The notes below the pieces were generated by a model. The model was not told where the DNA came from, did no database searches, and worked only from the letters and a program-made list of their open reading frames with translations. A stretch of DNA of 18,637 nt from G020354785 sp964521285 (lineage in GTDB: Bacteria; Bacteroidota; Bacteroidia; Bacteroidales; UBA10428). Below, in pieces: positions 14,356-18,637 of this stretch. Position 1 is the stretch's first letter; the number at the start of each line of letters is the position of its first letter. The stretch covers positions 1 through 18,637 of the forward strand of contig CAZFQS010000040.1 in NCBI GenBank assembly GCA_964521285.1, given 5' to 3'. The position numbers and the translations under genes were made by a program.

Positions 14356-14913
14356 ATGAAAAGAATTGTGCATATTTCATTTTTATTTCTTTTAGTATCT
14401 ATCGTTCAGGCTCAGGATTCTGAAAATAGAATTTTGCTCGGACTTTTTACTCCCCATTGGGATAATTTTGAATATTTAAACGGGAAAGTAATAGAAATTC
14501 ATTATCAGTCATACCATATATCAGATAATGAAAGTGAAACAATTAAAGGAGAACCTTTTACACATGAAGAAGCAGAAGGTGTAGAAATACGTCGTGCATC
14601 GTCACTATATTTTGATCGAGAAGGCAATATGATCTATAAGAAACAGAAGATAAATGATGATAATATTATGAGTGCAGTAATTCATTCAGTGAATAATAGA
14701 ATCGAGAACATTTACTGGATTAGAAATGACAGCTTGCTTTATACTGTTGACGTAAGTTATGTGCACTATAAATCTATTGACAGTCTAGCAGCTGGAAAGA
14801 TAAACTCAACGCACTGTCTGAAAGATGCTTGTGTTATTAATTCATATTTCGTAATTTGCTTGAACAACCCTATCCATTACAGAAGCTACTGCTCCTATGG
14901 TAATCCGCAATAA
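14356..14913 (+). CDS. Exported protein of unknown function, 185 aa
   Basis: I do not recognise the family. Residues 1-20 are a signal peptide (MKRIVHISFLFLLVSIVQAQ) with a signal-peptidase-I-type end; there is no lipobox. The body to about residue 145 alternates polar and aromatic residues (YLNGKVIEIHYQSYHIS, SLYFDREGNMIYKKQKI, RIENIYWIRNDSLLYTVDVSY) and is probably beta-rich, with a hint of YD-like repeats. The last 40 residues are Cys-rich and unlike the rest (THCLKDACVINSYFVICL), so the natural 3' end may have been replaced. It overlaps the next gene by 17 bases in another frame, which could couple their translation or mark a rearrangement. Confidence 0.65.
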   Translation: MKRIVHISFLFLLVSIVQAQDSENRILLGLFTPHWDNFEYLNGKVIEIHYQSYHISDNESETIKGEPFTHEEAEGVEIRRASSLYFDREGNMIYKKQKINDDNIMSAVIHSVNNRIENIYWIRNDSLLYTVDVSYVHYKSIDSLAAGKINSTHCLKDACVINSYFVICLNNPIHYRSYCSYGNPQ

Positions 14914-17371
14914 AAGAGATGAATCTTTCATTGAGCATGCTAATGAAATAATTACGGCTAATATGAAAGATGAAAGGTTCGGAGTCTCCGAACTGGCCGG
15001 CAAGATGAACATGAGCCGGAAAACCCTGTACCGGAGGATCAAATCCTTGACAGGTAAATCAGTCAGCCAGTTCATAAGAAATTCAAGGTTGAACAAGGCA
15101 CTGGAGCTTTTAAAGAATGAATCCCTGACCGTTGCGGAGGCAGCATATATGACAGGATTTGGGAGTGCTACCTATTTTAGCAAATGCTTCCGGGACTATT
15201 TCGGTTTCCCTCCCTTTGAAGTTACAAAGCGAACCTTTGATGGAGCAGATCTGGAAGACCAAAATGAGGGTGACGCCAGAGAAGAAAACAGTAGCCGGAT
15301 GTATAACTTCCCCATCCAAACCACCTCTTTCATTGGCCGCGAAAAGGAGATAAAAATCATTTATGATCTGATCCGGAAAAACCGGATCGTAACGCTTACC
15401 GGAACGGGAGGATGTGGCAAAACCAGGCTGGCCTGTGAGGTGGTTGCACAATTGGTTGAGGATTACCCGGATGGCACCTGGTTTGTAGACCTGGCACCAG
15501 TGAAGACAGTTGACCTTGTAGCCAAGCAGTTGATGAATACGCTTGGACTCTCTGAGATACTCGGCGTAGATTTAATGAAAACCGTGGAAGAAAGTATCAG
15601 GGACAAAAAACTTTTAATCCTTTTTGATAATTGTGAGCACCTCCTCATTACCTGTGCTGAGATAGCAAGAAGGTTAATTGAGTCCGTTCCGAAATTATCA
15701 CTGCTCTTTACCAGCCGGGAAGCCCTGAATATTAAGGGGGAACACGTATGGATAATACCTTCACTCACACTGGTTGATGCAGCAGCTGTTTATAGTGTTG
15801 AACAAGCTGAATCGTCCGAGGCGGTGAGGCTGTTTACGGACCGCGCCAGATTGAATAATCCTGGATTCGAACTTGTCGTGGAGAACGCCTCAGCTGTATC
15901 GACCATATGTAATTATGTAGATGGCATTCCCCTTGCCATCGAACTGGTGGCCAGCCGCACTAGGCATATGGATACCATTACCATGCTGGACCGCTTATCC
16001 GAAAGGTTCGAGAAGTTACCCTCTCTGGATCCAGGAATTATCGAAAGACATAAAACCATTGAGGCTGCCATTGAATGGAGCTACAATTTACTCTCAGCAG
16101 ACGAAAAAGTCCTGTTCAGGCGACTGTGCGTATTTTCAGGGGGATTTGATCTTGTGGCTGTGGAAGAAGTTTGTGCAAATGAACCCATTATAAGAGAAAG
16201 GATCCTGGATCTATTGTCTCAATTGGTGGAGAAGTCCATGATCCAGACAGTCTACCGGCCGGGTCGGAAAATGAGGTATAAATTACTGGAAACCCTGCAG
16301 AGGTACGCATCCAATTTGCTATCAGAAAAGGGAGAGGTGGAAGAGACCCGAAAAAGACATTTGGAATACTTCACCAGGATGGCGGAGAATGCCTACGAAG
16401 AACAGTTTGAAGCCCAATCCAAATGGGCAGATTGGTTGGAGAAAGAAAGGGATAATATGTTGTCTTCCCTGAATTGGGCGGAATCCAATTCCCCGGAATA
16501 CTTCGTTGAACTTGCAGGTTTTTTGTATGGGTACTGGAGGCTAAGGTCAGATGTGACGATGGGAAAAGCCTATTTAGAAAGAGCAGTAGCAAAAAATATT
16601 GATTTACCTGAAATTCATGCCCGCGCTTTACTAGGACTGGGGCTTCTTACCCAGATGACAGGAGATAGAGAGAGTGGGATACATATTATGCGCACAAGCA
16701 TTGAGAATTGGAGAAAACTGGATAACCCAAGGGAACTAGCCATTGCTCTTTGTGAAATCACTGAACCACTTCTGCACAGTGGTGAGCGTGATGCCAGTTT
16801 TAATTTTAGTGAAGAAGCCCTTGAAATAGCAAGAGAATTGGGAAATCCCGGCCTGATCAATTACTGCCTGATCTATTTCTGCACTATGCTTATCCATACA
16901 AAGCAGTATGACAAGGGTAAACCCCTGGTTGAAGAGTTGCTTCTTTCATCGAAAAAACTGGAAAATATCTGGGGAATAGAGTGTGCCTACCATTACCTGG
17001 GTGATTGCGGTGTGGGAACGGAAGATTTTATAGAAGGAGAAATACAGTACGCAAAGGGTGTCGAAACGTCATTTAAGCATGGAACTCTTTGGTTGGCAGC
17101 TTATGATACTCAGGGAGTTGCTTTTGCTCTTTCGGGCCTGGGAAGATATGCCAAGGCGATCCGGCTTGATGCTGCAGCCCGGGAACAATTAAAAAAACTG
17201 GGCATTGAGGTAGATGGAATGTTCGGATTCTGGGACAAATGGATCGAAACCTATATCGAAGGTGCCAAGAAGGAAATAGGTAAAGAACGCACCATGCAAT
17301 GCCAGGAGGAAGGTATCAAAATGGGGTTTGAGAAGGCGGTGGAGTATGCATTGGACTTCAATAAGGACTGA
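14897..17371 (+). CDS. AraC-STAND fusion regulator with C-terminal TPR-like helices, 824 aa
   Basis: Large cytosolic regulator. Residues about 8-112 are an N-terminal AraC double helix-turn-helix (FGVSELAGKMNMSRKTLYRRI; TVAEAAYMTGFGSATYFSKCF; DYFGFPPFEV), very like that of the 11819 protein. After a polar linker, SFIGREKEI (145-152) opens a STAND/NB-ARC ATPase of the AfsR/COG3903 kind: Walker A GTGGCGKT (169-176), Walker B LILFDNCEHL (240-249), sensor TSRE (272-275), the GIPLAIEL block (343-350) and a winged-helix region (SYNLLSADEKVLFRRLCVFSGGF, about 395-417). From about 480 on are helical, TPR-like repeats, the usual ligand-sensing arm. All ATPase motifs are intact. STAND proteins are ATP-driven switches that oligomerise on signal, so DNA binding may be signal-gated. 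It may also be the gene controlling the T9SS protein downstream. Confidence 0.88.
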   Translation: MVIRNKRDESFIEHANEIITANMKDERFGVSELAGKMNMSRKTLYRRIKSLTGKSVSQFIRNSRLNKALELLKNESLTVAEAAYMTGFGSATYFSKCFRDYFGFPPFEVTKRTFDGADLEDQNEGDAREENSSRMYNFPIQTTSFIGREKEIKIIYDLIRKNRIVTLTGTGGCGKTRLACEVVAQLVEDYPDGTWFVDLAPVKTVDLVAKQLMNTLGLSEILGVDLMKTVEESIRDKKLLILFDNCEHLLITCAEIARRLIESVPKLSLLFTSREALNIKGEHVWIIPSLTLVDAAAVYSVEQAESSEAVRLFTDRARLNNPGFELVVENASAVSTICNYVDGIPLAIELVASRTRHMDTITMLDRLSERFEKLPSLDPGIIERHKTIEAAIEWSYNLLSADEKVLFRRLCVFSGGFDLVAVEEVCANEPIIRERILDLLSQLVEKSMIQTVYRPGRKMRYKLLETLQRYASNLLSEKGEVEETRKRHLEYFTRMAENAYEEQFEAQSKWADWLEKERDNMLSSLNWAESNSPEYFVELAGFLYGYWRLRSDVTMGKAYLERAVAKNIDLPEIHARALLGLGLLTQMTGDRESGIHIMRTSIENWRKLDNPRELAIALCEITEPLLHSGERDASFNFSEEALEIARELGNPGLINYCLIYFCTMLIHTKQYDKGKPLVEELLLSSKKLENIWGIECAYHYLGDCGVGTEDFIEGEIQYAKGVETSFKHGTLWLAAYDTQGVAFALSGLGRYAKAIRLDAAAREQLKKLGIEVDGMFGFWDKWIETYIEGAKKEIGKERTMQCQEEGIKMGFEKAVEYALDFNKD

Positions 17372-17387
17372 TAATCCACTTAAGATC

Positions 17388-17426
17388 CTGGGACATATTT
17401 TCATATGCCGGGACAAACTTTAATTC
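17388..17426 (+). repeat. Tandem direct repeat GGGACA-NANTTTNAT, 20-bp period
   Basis: GGGACATATTTTCAT begins at 17390 and GGGACAAACTTTAAT at 17410; 12 of these 15 positions match. They lie between the AraC-STAND gene and the T9SS gene, about 80-115 bases before the latter. The period fits tandem AraC-type half-sites. An alternative is a remnant of an insertion-sequence end with multiple terminal repeats. Confidence 0.45.
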
Positions 17427-17504
17427 ATAAGCGACATAGTTTTTTGGCCCTCCTAAGTTAAAGCCGGACCTTTACTTCATATCAATTCACCATTCTAAAA
17501 ACCT

Positions 17505-18287
17505 ATGATCATGAGAAAACTTGTATTTCTTTCTTTGTTATCATTCATGGTTCTTTCTTCCTATTCTTCTGAAAATGTCTTCCCAGAGAAAGTAAGGGAA
17601 TCCGATTCTGAAGAAAGAACCGAAATAGACCATCCAATCGTTGGTAAATGGGAATATGTGAAGACCATTCTTCCCGATGGAAGCGAAGTGATTAACCTGG
17701 TTGCCACGGAGCATTACTATTCTGACGGTACGCTACTCTTTGTGAATTTATGGCTCTACCCAAAGCCCCTGGATGAGTTTTCAAACTCACCTGAAGAATT
17801 AAAAGATAGTTTTGACCACGGAGTTGGAGGTATCGCAACCTATACAATAGAAGAAGGAGAAGAGAAAGACAGACTATCCTACACAGTTAACGCATTTACA
17901 AACGTGGAGGATATCGGAAATACATGGAGCGTTGATATCAAGGTGGAGAAGGATACCTTCATCTATTATCTCAACAATGGAGATCAACTCATCATGAAAA
18001 GATCCGAGCCAGAAGCATTCCCTAACACAGGTCGTGGAATTGAAAGCAACGAGAATGAGGATATCAAAATATTCCCGAATCCATCCAATACAATTCTGAA
18101 CATCAATACAAGGTTGTACGGCCCGTATCAAATTGAAATTAGACCCTTAAACGGGCAAATTATATTCAGCAGGGTAATAGAAGGTCCTACCCACCAAATC
18201 GACCTCTCTTCCTTCCGGAAAGGAATCTATGTCATCACTATCCGATCAAAAGACTTAATAGCCAATAGGAAGATTATAAAACTATAA
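17505..18287 (+). CDS. T9SS-sorted lipocalin-like exported protein, about 260 aa
   Basis: Predicted substrate of the type IX (Por) secretion system. A signal peptide covers residues 1 to about 21 (RKLVFLSLLSFMVLSSYS); ATG at 17511 would give a cleaner start than 17505, so the true length may be 258. Residues about 45-165 (IVGKWEYVKTILPDGSEV, EHYYSDGTLLFVNLWL, YTIEEGEEKDRLSYTVN, DTFIYYLNNGDQLIMKR) look like the lipocalin-like domain common in Bacteroidota. The last 75 residues are a type A sorting domain: IKIFPNPSNTILNI, IEIRPLNGQIIF, IDLSSFRKGIYVITI and a basic end RKIIKL. The cargo should therefore reach the cell surface or medium. Its position after the AraC-STAND gene, with direct repeats between, suggests a regulatory target (inference). 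Confidence 0.87.
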   Translation: MIMRKLVFLSLLSFMVLSSYSSENVFPEKVRESDSEERTEIDHPIVGKWEYVKTILPDGSEVINLVATEHYYSDGTLLFVNLWLYPKPLDEFSNSPEELKDSFDHGVGGIATYTIEEGEEKDRLSYTVNAFTNVEDIGNTWSVDIKVEKDTFIYYLNNGDQLIMKRSEPEAFPNTGRGIESNENEDIKIFPNPSNTILNINTRLYGPYQIEIRPLNGQIIFSRVIEGPTHQIDLSSFRKGIYVITIRSKDLIANRKIIKL

Positions 18288-18290
18288 TAG

Positions 18291-18322
18291 AGTTGTCTGG
18301 CCAAAATAAGTAAGAGACAACT
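18291..18322. repeat. Perfect inverted repeat before the aldo/keto reductase remnant
   Basis: AGTTGTCT (18291-18298) and AGACAACT (18315-18322) are perfect 8-base arms around 16 bases, starting 4 bases after the T9SS gene stop and ending 4 bases before the ATG at 18327. There is no T-run, so an operator or a translation-zone hairpin is more likely than a terminator. Confidence 0.45.
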
Positions 18323-18326
18323 GAAC

Positions 18327-18526
18327 ATGATCCACAGATACCAAAGGATGCTGGGTCGGTCCGGCATTCAAATAAGCGCATTGGGTATGGGATGCTGGGC
18401 AATCGGCGGGCCCATGCAAATGAAGGGAATACCCCTTGGCTGGGGCAAAGTAAATGATGATGAATCAAAAAGGGCCATCCGAAAAGCCTTCGAGATGGGG
18501 TCAACTTTTTCGATACTGCTGATATG
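18327..18526 (+). pseudogene. Aldo/keto reductase, 5' remnant, frameshifted and truncated
   Basis: The first 58 codons are a typical aldo/keto reductase start (YQRMLGRSGIQISALGMGCWAIGG, then GWGKVNDDESKRAIRKAFEMG) in the subfamily with a GCWAIGGP block. After EMG the open frame gives nonsense. Adding one base to the G-run at about 18497-18500 restores EMGVNFFDTAD, the conserved catalytic-Asp segment, so a single G deletion is evident. About three bases after that segment the sequence switches to the reversed 5' end of mmcQ copy 3. Roughly 80% of the gene, including the catalytic Tyr and Lys and the cofactor site, is gone. No functional enzyme can be made. Confidence 0.85.
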
Positions 18527-18570
18527 CCGGGCTTAGACAGGCAATATTCACGGATTTCTTCGTTGTTCAT
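18527..18570 (-). pseudogene. MmcQ/YjbR copy 3, 15-codon remnant
   Basis: The minus strand encodes MNNEEIREYCLSKPG, identical at the DNA level over 44 bases to the start of copy 2. Beyond this the frame runs into reversed aldo/keto reductase sequence. A TAnnTTTG-like box (TAACTTTG, 18583-18576) lies so close upstream that its transcript would be nearly leaderless. This is the right-hand member of the 44-base direct repeat. Confidence 0.85.
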
Positions 18571-18637
18571 TATGGCAAAGTTACATGCTGAAATTAATAC
18601 TTATTTGATAATAAATTGATCCAGATATTCAATCAGG
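18571..18637. other. Window end upstream of mmcQ copy 3
   Basis: 67 AT-rich bases with no gene visible. By analogy with the two other mmcQ copies, an exported-protein gene and a regulator may follow on the plus strand beyond the window. Confidence 0.3.

Noticed and set aside
18274..18570. 98-aa minus-strand frame beginning like MmcQ
   Set aside because: Only the first 15 residues are MmcQ; the rest is reversed aldo/keto reductase and leader sequence. Treated as a pseudogene junction, not a fusion protein.
13895..18570. Integrative element with att sites
   Set aside because: The 44-base repeats resemble att duplications, but no integrase, recombinase, transposase or replication gene lies between them.
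1..18637. CRISPR array, tRNA, rRNA or riboswitch
   Set aside because: No regularly spaced identical repeats, no cloverleaf-like sequence and no recognised riboswitch core was seen on either strand by eye.

Overview
The window looks like a chromosomal segment of a member of the Bacteroidota, probably a marine or anaerobic Bacteroidales/Marinilabiliales-type bacterium. Pointers are an AT-rich genome with almost no Shine-Dalgarno sequences, several promoters fitting the Bacteroidota -7 consensus TAnnTTTG, a type IX secretion (Por) C-terminal sorting domain, a lipoprotein with an acidic residue right after the lipobox cysteine, and MmcQ/YjbR paralogues.

Left part (1 to about 10300) is ordinary, AT-rich core sequence. 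It holds the 3' end of a glycerate kinase gene, a 62-aa unknown protein, a small two-helix membrane protein, a membrane histidine kinase with no response regulator beside it, a minus-strand pair (YugP-type membrane Zn protease, then a secreted CocE/X-Pro-peptidase-like hydrolase), and a plus-strand metabolic run: phosphoglycerate kinase, pyrroline-5-carboxylate reductase, serine acetyltransferase and cysteine synthase. The last two form the two-step route from serine to cysteine, and serine itself derives from 3-phosphoglycerate near the Pgk step. A DUF502 membrane protein lies convergent to cysK.

Right part (about 10311 to the end) is visibly more GC-rich and has an accessory, modular look. 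The order [minus-strand mmcQ/yjbR] - [about 420 bp non-coding] - [plus-strand exported protein] - [plus-strand regulator with an N-terminal AraC helix-turn-helix and a large C-terminal sensor] occurs twice, and a third mmcQ 5' end sits at the right edge. Module 1 has an intact mmcQ, a lipoprotein, and an AraC + TolB-like + TPR regulator. Module 2 has an mmcQ cut after 75 codons, an exported unknown protein, an AraC + STAND ATPase + TPR regulator, and a T9SS-sorted lipocalin-like protein. It ends in a truncated, frameshifted aldo/keto reductase fused tail-to-tail to a third mmcQ remnant of 15 codons. The last two mmcQ pieces share 44 identical bases, so the duplication is fairly recent.

The most interesting hypothesis is a family of paired units, each an exported protein plus a one-component cytosolic regulator. 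The DNA-binding head stays the same type while the sensor is swapped (TolB-like/TPR versus STAND/TPR), and the units are spread or shuffled together with mmcQ. Direct repeats with a 20 to 21 bp period, the geometry of AraC-type half-sites, lie upstream of the lipoprotein gene and of the T9SS gene and are candidate operators. No integrase, transposase, tRNA, rRNA or CRISPR array was seen.
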